Assembly: GCF_025145845.1 (NCBI RefSeq)
Contig: NZ_CP102253.1
Coordinates: 1,798,001 to 1,862,000 of the forward strand
Length of the DNA stretch: 64,000 nucleotides
Reading direction: 5' to 3'
From: Alistipes shahii WAL 8301
Lineage (GTDB): Bacteria > Bacteroidota > Bacteroidia > Bacteroidales > Rikenellaceae
The position numbers and the translations under genes are program-made. Under the pieces are notes generated by a model. That model was given only the letters and a program-made list of their open reading frames with translations, ran no database searches and was not told where the DNA came from. Positions 25,748-35,251 of this stretch are shown piece after piece (within the stretch, counting starts at the first letter, position 1; the number at the start of each line of letters is the position of its first letter).

Positions 25748-27214
25748 ATGCTCGAAAAACTGGCCAAACAAACTGCCGTCTACGGCATCAGCACCATCGT
25801 CGTAAGGTTCCTGAGCTACCTGCTCACGCCTTACTACACCCGTGTGTTCGGGCAGGAGACCTACGGCGTCGTCACCGACATTTACGCCCTTATTCCGCTG
25901 GCGCTCACGCTGCTGACGATGGGCATGGAGTCGAGCTATTTCCGCTTTTCGGCCAAGGCCGAGGAGGCGGGCGGCGATGTGAAGGCGGCCAAGCGGCGGC
26001 TTTTCGCCACGACGTGGGGCGTCACGTCGCTCGCCGCGGCGGTGTTCTTCCTGGCGACGGCCTTTTTCCGCGACGGCATCGCCCGCATGATGGGCGAGGC
26101 GTATGTCGCGCATCCCGAATACGTCGTCTGGGTCGGCCTGATCATCCTTTTCGACGTCTGGGCCTGCATCCCCTTCTCGCGGCTGCGCGAACAGGGCCGG
26201 GCCATGACGTTCGTGGGGCTGAAAGCCATGAACGTCGTTCTGAACGTGGCGCTGGCCTTCGGGTTCGGCGCCGCCGGGCTGTTTGCCTCCGACTTCGGCG
26301 TGGGATGGGTCTTCGTCGCCAACCTGATCGCCAGCGTCGTGACGTGGCTGGCGATCCTCGGGACCGCCGACCGCACCGTTCCGAAGATCAACTGGGCGCT
26401 GCTCGCCGCGATCTTCGCCTACTCGCTGCCGCTGCTGGTGGGCGGGCTTGCCGGTACGGCCAACGAGTTCATCGACCGGCAGCTGATCAAGTACCTCGTT
26501 CCCGAGGGGGCCATGGCCCAGCTGGGCATCTACGGGGCCATCACGAAGATCGCCGTGGTGATGATGCTCTTCTACCAGATGTACCGCCTGGCCGCCGAGC
26601 CGTTCTTCCTCTCGAACTTCAGGAAATCGGACTTCGTGGCGATGAACGCCGCGGCGCTGAAATACTACGTCATGGCCTCGATGCTGATTTTCCTCGGCAT
26701 CGCGCTGTTCCGCGACGTGTTTGCGCTGATCGTGGGGCGCAGTTTCCGCGAGGGTATCTTCATTCTTCCAGTGGTGCTCGGGGCCAACGTGCTGACGGGC
26801 GTGTGGCTCAACCTCTCGTTCTGGTACAAGCGCGAGGAGCGCACTTCGCTGGCCATCGTCGTCACGGGTGCGGGACTGGTCGCCATCGTCGCTTTCGGGT
26901 TCTGGCTCATCCCGCTGTGGGGCTACTACGGGGCCGCGTGGGCGCGCCTGGCGAGCGAAACGGTGATGGTCGCCGTCAGCTGGTGGCTCAACCGCCGCTA
27001 TTACCCGACGCCCTACGACTGGCGGCGCATCGGCGAATACGTCGCCGCGGCGCTCGCGGTTTTCGCCGTTTGCGAGGCTTTGACCGCCTCTGCGGACAAT
27101 ATGTTTGTAAGCTATGCGTTTAATATAGTGCTCTTTGCGTTGTATGCCGCCTACCTCGTCCGCCGCGAGCGGATCGACCTGGGGGCGATGCTGCGCGCAT
27201 TCCTGCACAGGTAA
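25748..27214 (+). CDS. Polysaccharide/lipid flippase (MATE-Wzx superfamily)
   Basis: This 488-residue inner-membrane protein has about 12-14 hydrophobic segments, starting LAKQTAVYGISTIVVRFLSYLLTPYYTRVF, which is the Wzx-type N-terminal pattern. It contains the long-chain motif FIDRQLIKYLVP with RMYRLAAEPFFLSNF. It probably flips a lipid-linked oligosaccharide or other envelope precursor. Its exact substrate cannot be told. The preceding kdsC gene makes an envelope-glycan role plausible. Confidence 0.88.
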   Translation: MLEKLAKQTAVYGISTIVVRFLSYLLTPYYTRVFGQETYGVVTDIYALIPLALTLLTMGMESSYFRFSAKAEEAGGDVKAAKRRLFATTWGVTSLAAAVFFLATAFFRDGIARMMGEAYVAHPEYVVWVGLIILFDVWACIPFSRLREQGRAMTFVGLKAMNVVLNVALAFGFGAAGLFASDFGVGWVFVANLIASVVTWLAILGTADRTVPKINWALLAAIFAYSLPLLVGGLAGTANEFIDRQLIKYLVPEGAMAQLGIYGAITKIAVVMMLFYQMYRLAAEPFFLSNFRKSDFVAMNAAALKYYVMASMLIFLGIALFRDVFALIVGRSFREGIFILPVVLGANVLTGVWLNLSFWYKREERTSLAIVVTGAGLVAIVAFGFWLIPLWGYYGAAWARLASETVMVAVSWWLNRRYYPTPYDWRRIGEYVAAALAVFAVCEALTASADNMFVSYAFNIVLFALYAAYLVRRERIDLGAMLRAFLHR

Positions 27215-27229
27215 AAAGTGAATCGGAGT

Positions 27230-27931
27230 ATGCAGAAACGACTTTTCCCCAGAATCGCAGCCGCGGCTTCGGCCCTCCTGCTCCTCGCCGCCTGCGGCCA
27301 GTCCCGTCCGGAAGGCCCGGCCGAGGTGTTGCTGCATACCACGGCGGGCGACATTCGCATCGAACTCGACGGGCGGACGCCCCTTCACCGGGACAATTTC
27401 CTGAAACTGACCCGCGAAGGGTTTTTCGATTCGGTGCTGTTCCACCGTGTGATCGCCGATTTTATGATCCAGGCGGGCGATCCCGCCTCGCGCCGCGCCC
27501 CGGCGGGCACGATGCTGGGCGAGTCCGATGCGGGCTACCTGATTCCCGCCGAGATCGTCTATCCGGCGCTGGCGCATACGCGCGGCGCGCTGGCCGCGGC
27601 CCGGACTTCCGACGAGGTGAACCCCGAACGGAAATCCTCCGGCAGCCAGTTCTACATCGTCTGGGGCAAGCCCTTCGACGGAGCGACGCTCGACCGGATT
27701 CAGCAGAGCGTGACCGCTGCGACGAACGGGGAGATCGTGATCCCCGATTCCCTGCGGACGATCTATGAAACCACCGGCGGCACGCCGTTCCTCGACGGAC
27801 AGTACACCGTTTTCGGCCGTGTGACCGAGGGGCTTGAGATCGTGGAGGCCATTCAGGGCGTGGCGACCGATTCGGTCGGCCGGCCGCTGGAGGACGTGCG
27901 GATCATCCGGGCCGAAGCGGTTCGAAAATAG
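27230..27931 (+). CDS. Cyclophilin-type peptidyl-prolyl isomerase, lipoprotein
   Basis: This 233-residue protein has a lipoprotein signal ending in LLLLAACGQ (Cys near residue 22) and a single cyclophilin domain: TTAGDIRIELDGRTPLHRDNFLKL, FHRVIADFMIQAGD and GSQFYIVWGKPFDG. It probably assists folding in the periplasm. The ATG at 27230, preceded by a GGAG-like sequence, is chosen over the in-frame GTG at 27218. It follows the flippase gene by 15 bases. Confidence 0.9.
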   Translation: MQKRLFPRIAAAASALLLLAACGQSRPEGPAEVLLHTTAGDIRIELDGRTPLHRDNFLKLTREGFFDSVLFHRVIADFMIQAGDPASRRAPAGTMLGESDAGYLIPAEIVYPALAHTRGALAAARTSDEVNPERKSSGSQFYIVWGKPFDGATLDRIQQSVTAATNGEIVIPDSLRTIYETTGGTPFLDGQYTVFGRVTEGLEIVEAIQGVATDSVGRPLEDVRIIRAEAVRK

Positions 27932-27938
27932 ACTGAAC

Positions 27939-28121
27939 ATGAAGAAGACGACCGGAAAAATCGCCGTGATGGGCGCCAGTTTCGCGCTTTTCCTCTGCGG
28001 GGCCGGGGCGCTCCAGCTGGAGCGCGGCACGGCGCGGACCGTGATCCTCGCGGTGGTTTTCGCGGGTTTGCTGACGATTGCCGGGGTGCAGACCTTCCGG
28101 CGTATGAAAAATAAGGAGTAA
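27939..28121 (+). CDS. Small two-helix membrane protein
   Basis: This 60-residue protein has two hydrophobic segments (IAVMGASFALFLCGAGAL and TVILAVVFAGLLTIAGV) joined by a short basic/acidic stretch and ends with a basic tail (RRMKNKE). It is tightly placed, 7 bases after the cyclophilin stop and one base before the next ATG, so it is very likely expressed. No family is recognised. Confidence 0.7.
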   Translation: MKKTTGKIAVMGASFALFLCGAGALQLERGTARTVILAVVFAGLLTIAGVQTFRRMKNKE

Positions 28122-28122
28122 A

Positions 28123-29268
28123 ATGCGTTTTGCGGACATTACAGGACAGGAGGATTTGAAACGGCATCTGACGCTGTCGGTCGATGCCGGTCGCGTGAGC
28201 CATGCCCAGCTCTTCACGGGTACGGCGGGTTCCGGGGCGCTGGCCGTGGCCGTGGCCTATGTCCAGTATCTCTGCTGCCGCCACCGCTCGGGCGGCGACT
28301 CGTGCGGCGAATGTCCCGACTGCCGACAGATCGCGGCGCTGGCGCACCCCGACCTGCATCTGGTTTTCCCGGTCAACAAACAGGGCAAGAAGTCGGGAGA
28401 GGTGATGCGCAGCGACGAGTTCCTGCCGCAGTTCCGCGCGCTGTTCGCCGAGCGCGGGGGCTACTTCTCGCCGCAGGACTGGTATGACCGCCTCGACCTG
28501 GGCAAGACGCTCAAAGGCATGATCGCGGCCCGCGAGGCCGACGAGATCATCCGCAAACTGTCGTTCAAGAGTTTCGAGGCCGACTATAAGACCATGCTGA
28601 TCTGGCTTCCGGAGGCGATGAACGAGGAGGCCGCGAACAAGATCCTCAAGATTCTGGAGGAGCCGTGGGACCGCACGCTTTTCATCCTGGTCTGCGAACA
28701 TCCCGACCGCCTGCTGCCGACGATCGTTTCGCGTACGCAGGAGGTCTGCGTGCCGCGCATCGCGCCCGACGTGCTGGAGCGGGTGGCGCAGCAGCGGGGC
28801 GTGGCCGATCCGCTGCAAGCCCGCAACATGGCGCGCCTGGCAGGCGGCGATTTGCTGGAACTGGGCCATCTGGTGGCGGGCGAGAGCGATGCGATGCGCA
28901 AGGAGCATTTCGACCTTTTTTGCAGCCTCATGCGTTTGAGCTACAATGACCGGCACCTCGAACTGGTCGCCTGGGCCGAAGATGCCGCGCAGCTCACCCG
29001 CGAGCAGCAGCGGGCGTTTCTGCGCGATGCGGCGCGGCTTTTGCGCGAGAGCTTCATGCTCCATGCCGGTATCCGCGAGGTCAGCTATCTCTGGGGCGAG
29101 GAGCTGGCTTTCTGTTCGAAATTCGCCCCTTTCGTCGGCCCGCGGAATATCGAGCCGCTGATCGCCGAGATCGAGAGCGCCGCCGCGCAGATTGCGCAGA
29201 ACGGCAATCCGACGATCGTATTCACCCATTTTGCCCTCTCGGTGAGCAAGATGATAAAACATTTGTGA
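28123..29268 (+). CDS. holB: DNA polymerase III delta-prime-like clamp-loader subunit
   Basis: This 381-residue protein has the AAA+ clamp loader fold: FADITGQEDLKRHLTLSV, then TGTAGSGALAVA in place of a proper Walker A loop (no lysine), which fits delta-prime rather than the ATP-binding gamma/tau subunit. A zinc-binding-like cluster (CCRHRSGGDSCGECPDC) follows, and then NEEAANKILKILEEP, the family motif for the sensor region. It would load the sliding clamp during replication. Confidence 0.82.
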   Translation: MRFADITGQEDLKRHLTLSVDAGRVSHAQLFTGTAGSGALAVAVAYVQYLCCRHRSGGDSCGECPDCRQIAALAHPDLHLVFPVNKQGKKSGEVMRSDEFLPQFRALFAERGGYFSPQDWYDRLDLGKTLKGMIAAREADEIIRKLSFKSFEADYKTMLIWLPEAMNEEAANKILKILEEPWDRTLFILVCEHPDRLLPTIVSRTQEVCVPRIAPDVLERVAQQRGVADPLQARNMARLAGGDLLELGHLVAGESDAMRKEHFDLFCSLMRLSYNDRHLELVAWAEDAAQLTREQQRAFLRDAARLLRESFMLHAGIREVSYLWGEELAFCSKFAPFVGPRNIEPLIAEIESAAAQIAQNGNPTIVFTHFALSVSKMIKHL

Positions 29269-29271
29269 TTT

Positions 29272-29763
29272 ATGGCACGTGTGGCACTTCTTTTAGGCGG
29301 TAATCAGGGCGATGTGAAACGGACCCTGCAAACGGCGCAGCAGCTTGTCAACTCCCGTGTGGGGGCCGTGCTGCGCTGCTCTCACCGTTATGAAAGCGAG
29401 CCGTGGGGATTCCCGGCCGCGGAGCGTTTTTCGAACCAGGCGCTGGAGGTCTCCACCGACCTCACGCCGCACGAGGTGCTCGACGCCTGCCAGCGGATCG
29501 AGCGGGAACTGGGCCGCAACCGCGCCGCCGAGGCGGTCGAGAAGGCCTCTTCCGGAGCCGTCTACTGCTCGCGGCCGATCGACATCGACATCATTTTCTA
29601 CGACGACGAAGTGATCGGCGACGAACGCCTCACGGTTCCCCATCCGCTGCTCGCCGAGCGGGAATTCGCGCTGGTGCCGCTTTGCGAGATCATGCGCCAG
29701 CGGCGGCATCCCGTGACGGGAGCTACCGTCGGCGAGATGCTCGACGCGCTCCGAAACAAATAG
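29272..29763 (+). CDS. folK: 2-amino-4-hydroxy-6-hydroxymethyldihydropteridine pyrophosphokinase
   Basis: HPPK transfers pyrophosphate from ATP to the pterin in folate synthesis. The 163-residue protein has the normal length and motifs: LLLGGNQGDVKRTL, YESEPWGF, RPIDIDIIFYDDEV and VPHPLLAEREFALVPL, including the metal-binding DID residues near position 105. It starts three bases after the clamp-loader stop. Confidence 0.96.
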   Translation: MARVALLLGGNQGDVKRTLQTAQQLVNSRVGAVLRCSHRYESEPWGFPAAERFSNQALEVSTDLTPHEVLDACQRIERELGRNRAAEAVEKASSGAVYCSRPIDIDIIFYDDEVIGDERLTVPHPLLAEREFALVPLCEIMRQRRHPVTGATVGEMLDALRNK

Positions 29764-29770
29764 AACGGGT

Positions 29771-30724
29771 ATGAAGGCAAAACGAATATTACCGCTTCTG
29801 GCTGCCGCCGCGCTGCTCGCGGGGTGTTTCAAGGACGTGTCGTACAAGACGAACTACGTCCTCAAACCCCTTGCGCAGGCGCAGACGGTCGATCCTGTCG
29901 AGCCGTTCGAGGGGCTGAAGGCTTATGCTTTCGACGCCGATACGGCCTTTTACACCGTGGCTTCCTACGAGGATGCGCTCAACGGCGTCATTGCGCGGAA
30001 GGACGACCTTTCGGACCGGATCGCCTCCCCGGTCGCCGCGGCTGAACCCTGCGTGCGGGAGGGGACCGTGGGCTGGGTGCAGATGCCGCTTTCGGCCGAG
30101 ACGCAGATGGTCGTGGCTGTCGACCCGGTAAACAGGGTCTATGCCTATACGCAGCAGGAATTGGACGTGAACCTTCCCAACCTCTACGTGTCGCTGATTT
30201 TCAAACCCTGGAAGGGTTTTTCCTACAAGGAGGGCAACTGGAGTTTCTACAACGAGTTCTATGCGCCTCCCGTCTACCTCGACTGCCTGATCGACCCCTC
30301 GGTCCAGCTTGCCGAGGGCGGCGAGACCTCGGAGATCGCCAACGTGAAGGCGTATGCCTATGCCGCCGACACCACGGCGTTCTACATCGCCTCGTACGAC
30401 GATGCCGTGTCGGGCAAGCTCACGGCGAAAACCGCCGGCGTCACCCCGCCCGCCACGCCGTTCTCGGCCTACGAGGACAAGGAGACCGGGCTTTACAAGA
30501 TGGAGGTCAGCTCCTCGACCCTGATGGTGGTCGTGGTCGACCGCACCAACCGCCTCTACGCCTACTCGAAACAGGTGGTCGACCTCGAAGGCGAGACCGT
30601 GACCCTGCCGGTGGTCTTCCGTCCGTGGCGTGCGACGTGGATTTACGTCGAGGACGGCTGGCGCTTCGTCGATGCGTCGCGCGCGCCTGAAACGAAACCC
30701 CAAACACAATCCCGACGCCGATGA
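29771..30724 (+). CDS. Envelope lipoprotein with two similar halves
   Basis: This 317-residue lipoprotein has a signal ending LLAAAALLAGCFKD (Cys near 19). The mature part is two tandem related units of about 110 residues: GLKAYAFDADTAFYTVASYEDAL...YVSLIFKPWKGFSYKEGNWSF and NVKAYAYAADTTAFYIASYDDAV...LPVVFRPWRATWIYVEDGWRF. The pair seems to have come from an internal duplication. No family is recognised. The stop overlaps the next ATG by four bases, so the two are coupled. Confidence 0.82.
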   Translation: MKAKRILPLLAAAALLAGCFKDVSYKTNYVLKPLAQAQTVDPVEPFEGLKAYAFDADTAFYTVASYEDALNGVIARKDDLSDRIASPVAAAEPCVREGTVGWVQMPLSAETQMVVAVDPVNRVYAYTQQELDVNLPNLYVSLIFKPWKGFSYKEGNWSFYNEFYAPPVYLDCLIDPSVQLAEGGETSEIANVKAYAYAADTTAFYIASYDDAVSGKLTAKTAGVTPPATPFSAYEDKETGLYKMEVSSSTLMVVVVDRTNRLYAYSKQVVDLEGETVTLPVVFRPWRATWIYVEDGWRFVDASRAPETKPQTQSRRR

Positions 30725-32757
30725 ACACTCCGCGACATATGCTTAACGTGCTGCGCCTTGCGGTGGCGCTGCTCTTCGCTTCGGCCCTTATGAGCCGCTG
30801 TGCGAGCATGATGACCCCCACGGGAGGTCCCCGCGACTCGCTGCCCCCCGTCATCGTGAACATGACGCCCGACAACTTCGCGACCGGCCGGCCGACGGTC
30901 GGCCACGGGAAGATCTACATCGAGTTCGATGAGTTCGTGCAGCTCAAGGACCAGCAGAAGGAGTTCTTCACCTCGCCGGCGATGAAGAAAAAGCCGCTCA
31001 TCACCCTGCGCGGCCGGGGCATCGTCGTGCAGCTGCGCGACACGCTGGCCCCGAATACGACCTATGCGCTCAATTTCGGCAGCGCCATCCGCGACAACAA
31101 CGAGGGCAACCCGCTCTATTCGATGCGCTACGTCTTCTCGACGGGTCCCGAGATCGACTCGATGGTCCTTTCGGGCTATACGGCCGACAGTTACAAGGCC
31201 GACTCCGTGTCGAAGAGCTTCATCTGGTTCTTCCCGGCCGACTCGGTCGAGCAGGTCGCCGGATACGACTCCACGATCTTCAAGTACAAACCCGCGGCCA
31301 TCGCCCGTGCCGAGAACAACGGCATCTTCATCGCCCAGAACCTCAAGCCGATCCCCTACCGCGTCTATGCCGTTCAGGATAAGAACGACAATCAGATGTA
31401 CGAGCCGGGCAGCGACCAGGTGGGTTTCCTCGAAGGGACCTACAACCCTGCCGAGATGCCCGATTTCGGCATGTGGTACGACTCGATCCGCCGGTACGTG
31501 ACCGCCGAGCCGCAGCTCTATTTCCGCATGTTCACCGACAAGGCGTTCCGCCGCCAGGTGCTTTCGCAGACCGAGCGGCCGTTGCAGCACAAGGCGATGC
31601 TCTACTTCGCCGCGGCGCGTCCGAAGATCACCCGGCTCCGTTTCGACAGCATTCCGGCCGACCGGGTGATCGTCGATCCGCAGACCGTGGGCCGAGATAC
31701 GATCGCCCTGTGGTTCAACGTCCCCTCGTCGTCGCTTCCCGATACGATCAAGGGCGAGATCACCTATTTCAAACACGACACCGTCAACCAGTTGCAGGAG
31801 GTCACCGAGCCGCTGAAGCTCGCCTGGCGTCTGATCGAGACCAAGGAGCAGGAGCGCGAACGCGAGAAACTCGAACGCGAACGCCGCAAGGCCGAGGCCG
31901 CGGGCGAGGAGTGGGTGGAACCCAAGAAGGAGAACCCCTTCGCCTTCAAGATGCCCACTTCGGGCGAGATCAACCCCGAGAACCACCTGACGGTCGATTT
32001 CGACTATCCGCTCGTGAAGCTCGATTCGGCCGAACTGCTGCTGACGCGCGTGCTCGAGGATAACTCGATCGAGGATATTCCGGTGCGCATGGTGCGCGAT
32101 ACGGGGATGCTGCGCCGCTGGCAGGTCCGCGCCCCGTGGAAGCTGGGCGGACAGTATACGCTGACCATCCCCGAGGGCGCCATTACCGATGTTGCGGGCC
32201 TCTCCAACGACTCGATCATCAGGAAGTACACGGTTCTCGACCCCGAGAAATTCGCCACGGTGCTCATCCACGTCAGGGGCCGCGACGACGGCACGAAGTA
32301 TATCGTCCAGCTGCTCGACGGCAGCAACGCGCTCAAGCAGGAGAAGCGGGACGTGACGACCGGCGACATCCGGTTCAATTACGTTCCCGCCGGCGAGATC
32401 AAGTTCCGCGTCATCGAGGACCGCAACGGCAACGGCAAGTGGGATTCGGGCAATGTGGTCGAACGTCTCCAGCCCGAGCGGGCCGAGATCTACGCCAACG
32501 ACCAGGGCGAGGACACCTTCGCCACGAAGACCAACTGGGAGATCGAATTCTCGATGGACATGAACCGGATCTTCGCGCCGGTCACGATGCAGTCGCTCTC
32601 GCGCCTGCTGGACGAACGCGAGTCGCAGCGTCTGCGCCGCGAGGCGGAGAAACGGGCCAAGGAGGGTCCGAAGCGCGATCAGGACCGCAACCGGCAGCAG
32701 AACGACAATAACAGCAACTTCAACGCTGCGGGCGGGATGTTCAATAATTTCAGATAA
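30721..32757 (+). CDS. Bacteroidota Ig-like domain lipoprotein
   Basis: This 678-residue protein has an N-terminal signal with Cys near residue 27 (LMSRCAS) followed by the PTGGPRDSLPPVIV segment that is typical of this Bacteroidota family of large surface/periplasmic proteins. Several beta-rich Ig-like units follow (for example VIVNMTPDNFATGRPTVGHGK and LTVDFDYPLVKLDSAELLL). A charged helix rich in Glu, Arg and Lys lies near residues 375-395, and the tail is Asn/Gln-rich. The function is unknown; it is coupled to the upstream lipoprotein gene. Confidence 0.82.
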   Translation: MNTPRHMLNVLRLAVALLFASALMSRCASMMTPTGGPRDSLPPVIVNMTPDNFATGRPTVGHGKIYIEFDEFVQLKDQQKEFFTSPAMKKKPLITLRGRGIVVQLRDTLAPNTTYALNFGSAIRDNNEGNPLYSMRYVFSTGPEIDSMVLSGYTADSYKADSVSKSFIWFFPADSVEQVAGYDSTIFKYKPAAIARAENNGIFIAQNLKPIPYRVYAVQDKNDNQMYEPGSDQVGFLEGTYNPAEMPDFGMWYDSIRRYVTAEPQLYFRMFTDKAFRRQVLSQTERPLQHKAMLYFAAARPKITRLRFDSIPADRVIVDPQTVGRDTIALWFNVPSSSLPDTIKGEITYFKHDTVNQLQEVTEPLKLAWRLIETKEQEREREKLERERRKAEAAGEEWVEPKKENPFAFKMPTSGEINPENHLTVDFDYPLVKLDSAELLLTRVLEDNSIEDIPVRMVRDTGMLRRWQVRAPWKLGGQYTLTIPEGAITDVAGLSNDSIIRKYTVLDPEKFATVLIHVRGRDDGTKYIVQLLDGSNALKQEKRDVTTGDIRFNYVPAGEIKFRVIEDRNGNGKWDSGNVVERLQPERAEIYANDQGEDTFATKTNWEIEFSMDMNRIFAPVTMQSLSRLLDERESQRLRREAEKRAKEGPKRDQDRNRQQNDNNSNFNAAGGMFNNFR

Positions 32758-32758
32758 G

Positions 32759-33568
32759 ATGACGATGCAACGACATATCCGGACGGCGCTCTTCGCCCTT
32801 GCGGCCCTCGCCGCATGGCAGGGGGCTTCGGCGCAGCATACGCTCGGCTTCACGGTGGGCTACGGCATGGGCAACGGCCGCTTCCAGCCCCAGCAGGAGA
32901 TGCGGGCGATCTGGGGACTTTACAGCGGGGGCCTTTCGTGGCGCTACTACGGCAAGCAACGCTTCGTGGGGGGCTTCGGCATTGATCTGGAGTTCCAGCA
33001 GCAGGGCTTTTCGTTTGCGACCAACGCTTCGCAGGTCGAGGAGAAGAAGGATTATCTCTACTATACGCGGCATGTCAATTCCGTCGTGCTGCCGATCGTC
33101 TGGCAGCCGCACTTCTACATGCTGCGCAACCACGTCCGCATCTACCTCGAAGCGGCCGCGACCTTCTCCTACAACATCTCGTCCACCTACGAGAACGAGC
33201 AGGCCCGGGCCAACGGCTCCGCCGGCTGGAAAGGCGACTATCCCTTCAAGCTCGCGCGCGACAACCGCTGGGGCTACGGACTGGCGGGCGGCGGCGGCAT
33301 CGCTTTCCTGATCCGCCGTTTCGAGCTGAATTTCCGGGTGCGCTACTCGTTCGGTTATTCGGACATCGTCCGCAACCGCAACAAATACTACGACAACAAC
33401 AGCGACGGCGCGGAAAATCCCTTCTGGGCCACTCCGCTGCGTTCGCCGCTCGACAACCTTATGATCTCCGTGGGGTTGAACTACCGCTTCAACAAACAGG
33501 GCTTCGAGGCCTGGAAACCAAGATCCAAGAAGGAGAAGAACCGCGAGGTCTTCAAATTCGGGCTGTAA
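32759..33568 (+). CDS. Outer-membrane beta-barrel protein
   Basis: This 269-residue protein has a cleavable signal (MTMQRHIRTALFALAALAAWQGASAQ) and a barrel-like body of alternating strands (TLGFTVGYGMGNG, GGLSWRYYGKQRFVGGFGIDLEF, YIYLEAA..., WGYGLAGGGGIAFLIRRFELNFRVRYSFGYSDI) that ends on a strand with aromatic residues. This fits the PF13568-like outer-membrane beta-barrel type. It follows the Ig-like lipoprotein gene after one base and is likely co-transcribed. Confidence 0.8.
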   Translation: MTMQRHIRTALFALAALAAWQGASAQHTLGFTVGYGMGNGRFQPQQEMRAIWGLYSGGLSWRYYGKQRFVGGFGIDLEFQQQGFSFATNASQVEEKKDYLYYTRHVNSVVLPIVWQPHFYMLRNHVRIYLEAAATFSYNISSTYENEQARANGSAGWKGDYPFKLARDNRWGYGLAGGGGIAFLIRRFELNFRVRYSFGYSDIVRNRNKYYDNNSDGAENPFWATPLRSPLDNLMISVGLNYRFNKQGFEAWKPRSKKEKNREVFKFGL

Positions 33569-33580
33569 AAAACACAAATT

Positions 33581-33922
33581 ATGGAAACTACCCGTCAGCA
33601 GAAAATCGCCAAGCAGATCCAGAAGGACGTTGCCGAAATCTTCCAGAAGGAGGGCGCCCCGATCGTGCGCGGCTCGCTCGTAACGGTCACCGCCGTACGC
33701 ATATCCCCCGATTTCAGCTACGCCAAAATCTACGTCAGCATCTTCCCCTTTGAGCAGAGCGGCGAGGTGATGAAGCGGCTCGAACACCAGAACTGGTTCA
33801 TCCGCCGCGCCCTGGGCCAGCGGCTCCGCAACCAGCTGAAGAACGTCCCCGAAATTCAGTTCCTGCTCGACGATTCGCTCGAATACATCGAGCATATAGA
33901 GCAGGCGTTGAAAGAAGATTGA
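33581..33922 (+). CDS. rbfA: Ribosome-binding factor A
   Basis: RbfA helps mature the 30S subunit. The 113-residue protein has the usual length and fold elements: RQQKIAKQIQKDVAEIFQKEG, VTVTAVRISPDFSYAKIYVSIFPFEQSGEVMKRLE and IRRALGQRLRNQLKNVPEIQFLLDDSLEYIEHIEQAL. It follows the barrel gene by 12 bases. Confidence 0.94.
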   Translation: METTRQQKIAKQIQKDVAEIFQKEGAPIVRGSLVTVTAVRISPDFSYAKIYVSIFPFEQSGEVMKRLEHQNWFIRRALGQRLRNQLKNVPEIQFLLDDSLEYIEHIEQALKED

Positions 33923-33938
33923 CAGTTATGCGCTTCTG

Positions 33939-34020
33939 CCGGTTGTTCCCGCTGCCTGCGGCGGCATTTGCAAGTCCGATCCGCCCCCGAACCTCTGCCG
34001 AGGCGGGGGCTTCGGGATTT
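33939..34020 (-). repeat. Dispersed hairpin repeat, copy C
   Basis: This is intergenic between rbfA and the LolC/E-like gene. It matches the copies at 38.35 and 44.05 kb by the flank TTGTTCCCGC and the motif TTTGCAAGTCCGAT. Its main hairpin pairs CCTCTGC (33992-33998) with GCGGGGG (34003-34009), which needs two G-U wobbles. Orientation is assigned from the flanks, by the convention that copy A (38317-38400) is plus. Confidence 0.65.
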
Positions 34021-34042
34021 ACGCTCTAATCCGTCGCCCGCC

Positions 34043-35251
34043 ATGCTGCCGCAGCTCTTCGCCCGTCGCTACCTCTTTTCGTCCCAGTCCCGGTCGGTGG
34101 TCAACCTGATCTCGGGATTGAGCGTCGCGGCCGTGGCGATGCCCGTTGCGGCCATGATCATCCTGCTGTCGGTCTTCAACGGCTTCGAATCGCTCGTCAA
34201 GTCGATGTATTCGGCTTTCGACGCCGATCTTACCGTCTCCCCGCGGCAGGGGCAGACCTTTGCGCAGCGGGATCTCGACACCGCGGCCCTCGCACGCATC
34301 CCGGGGGTCGGCGCGCTGTCGTTCACCCTGGAGCAGAGCGCCCTGCTCGAACACGGAGGGCGTCAGGCCACCGCCACGATCCGGGGCGTCGACGACGCCT
34401 ACGGGGCTGTCTTTCAGCTTGGCGATGCCGTTTCCGCCGGGGAGTGGCGCGTGCGGCTGGGCGATCTGGAACGGCTGGTCGTCGGACAGTCGATGGCGTG
34501 GATGCTGGGCATCCGCTCGCTGGCCGATGCCGACGTCACGCTCTACGCCGTGCGGCGGGGATCGTTCTCCTCGCTGCTGCCGCTCGAAAACTACACGCGC
34601 CGCACGGAACCCGTGGGCGGCGTCTATACCCTCGACCTCGAAACCGAACGCACCTACGTGCTCGCCTCGCTGCGGCTGGCGCAGGAGCTGTTCGGCTATC
34701 CGGGCCGCGCCTCGGCGCTCGTCGTGCGCCTCGCTCCCGGGGCCGATGCCGCGGCGGTCCGCAAGGCCGTTGCGGAGGCTGCGGGCGACGGATTCCGCGT
34801 CCGCACGCGCGACGAACTGCGCGCTTCGTTCTACCGCATTATGACCTACGAGAAGTGGGGCATCTTCTTCATCGCCCTGCTGGTGCTCATCATCGCTTCG
34901 TTCTCGGTGGTGGGGGCATTGGCCATGCTGATCGTCGAAAAACGGGACGACATCTCCACGCTCCGCGCCCTGGGGGCCGACACGGGCCTCGTCCGCGCCG
35001 TGTTCCGCACCGAAGGGTTTCTGATATGCGGTCTGGGCGCTGTCGCCGGCATGACGCTGGGTGTTGCCGCGACTCTCGCGCAGCAATATTTCGGGCTGAT
35101 CGAGATTCCGGCCGAGACCTTCCTCACGAAGAGCTATCCCGTCGAATTCCGACCGACCGATCTGGCGGTCGTCGCCGCGTCGTTCGCCGCCGTGGCCGCC
35201 CTCCTTTCGAACATCACCGTCCGCAGTATGATTAAAACCGACCGATTATGA
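34043..35251 (+). CDS. LolC/LolE-like ABC transporter permease (FtsX/MacB type)
   Basis: This 402-residue protein starts MLPQLFARRYLFSSQSRSVVNLISG with a first helix (VAAVAMPVAAMIILLSVFNGFE), a long periplasmic domain (residues 50-250) and three C-terminal helices (FFIALLVLIIASFSVVGALAMLIVEKRDDISTLRALG, the FtsX core motif). In Bacteroidota such proteins are part of lipoprotein-releasing or similar envelope ABC systems; no ATPase gene is beside it. The ATG at 34043 is preferred to the longer frame, which runs through repeat C. Confidence 0.87.
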   Translation: MLPQLFARRYLFSSQSRSVVNLISGLSVAAVAMPVAAMIILLSVFNGFESLVKSMYSAFDADLTVSPRQGQTFAQRDLDTAALARIPGVGALSFTLEQSALLEHGGRQATATIRGVDDAYGAVFQLGDAVSAGEWRVRLGDLERLVVGQSMAWMLGIRSLADADVTLYAVRRGSFSSLLPLENYTRRTEPVGGVYTLDLETERTYVLASLRLAQELFGYPGRASALVVRLAPGADAAAVRKAVAEAAGDGFRVRTRDELRASFYRIMTYEKWGIFFIALLVLIIASFSVVGALAMLIVEKRDDISTLRALGADTGLVRAVFRTEGFLICGLGAVAGMTLGVAATLAQQYFGLIEIPAETFLTKSYPVEFRPTDLAVVAASFAAVAALLSNITVRSMIKTDRL

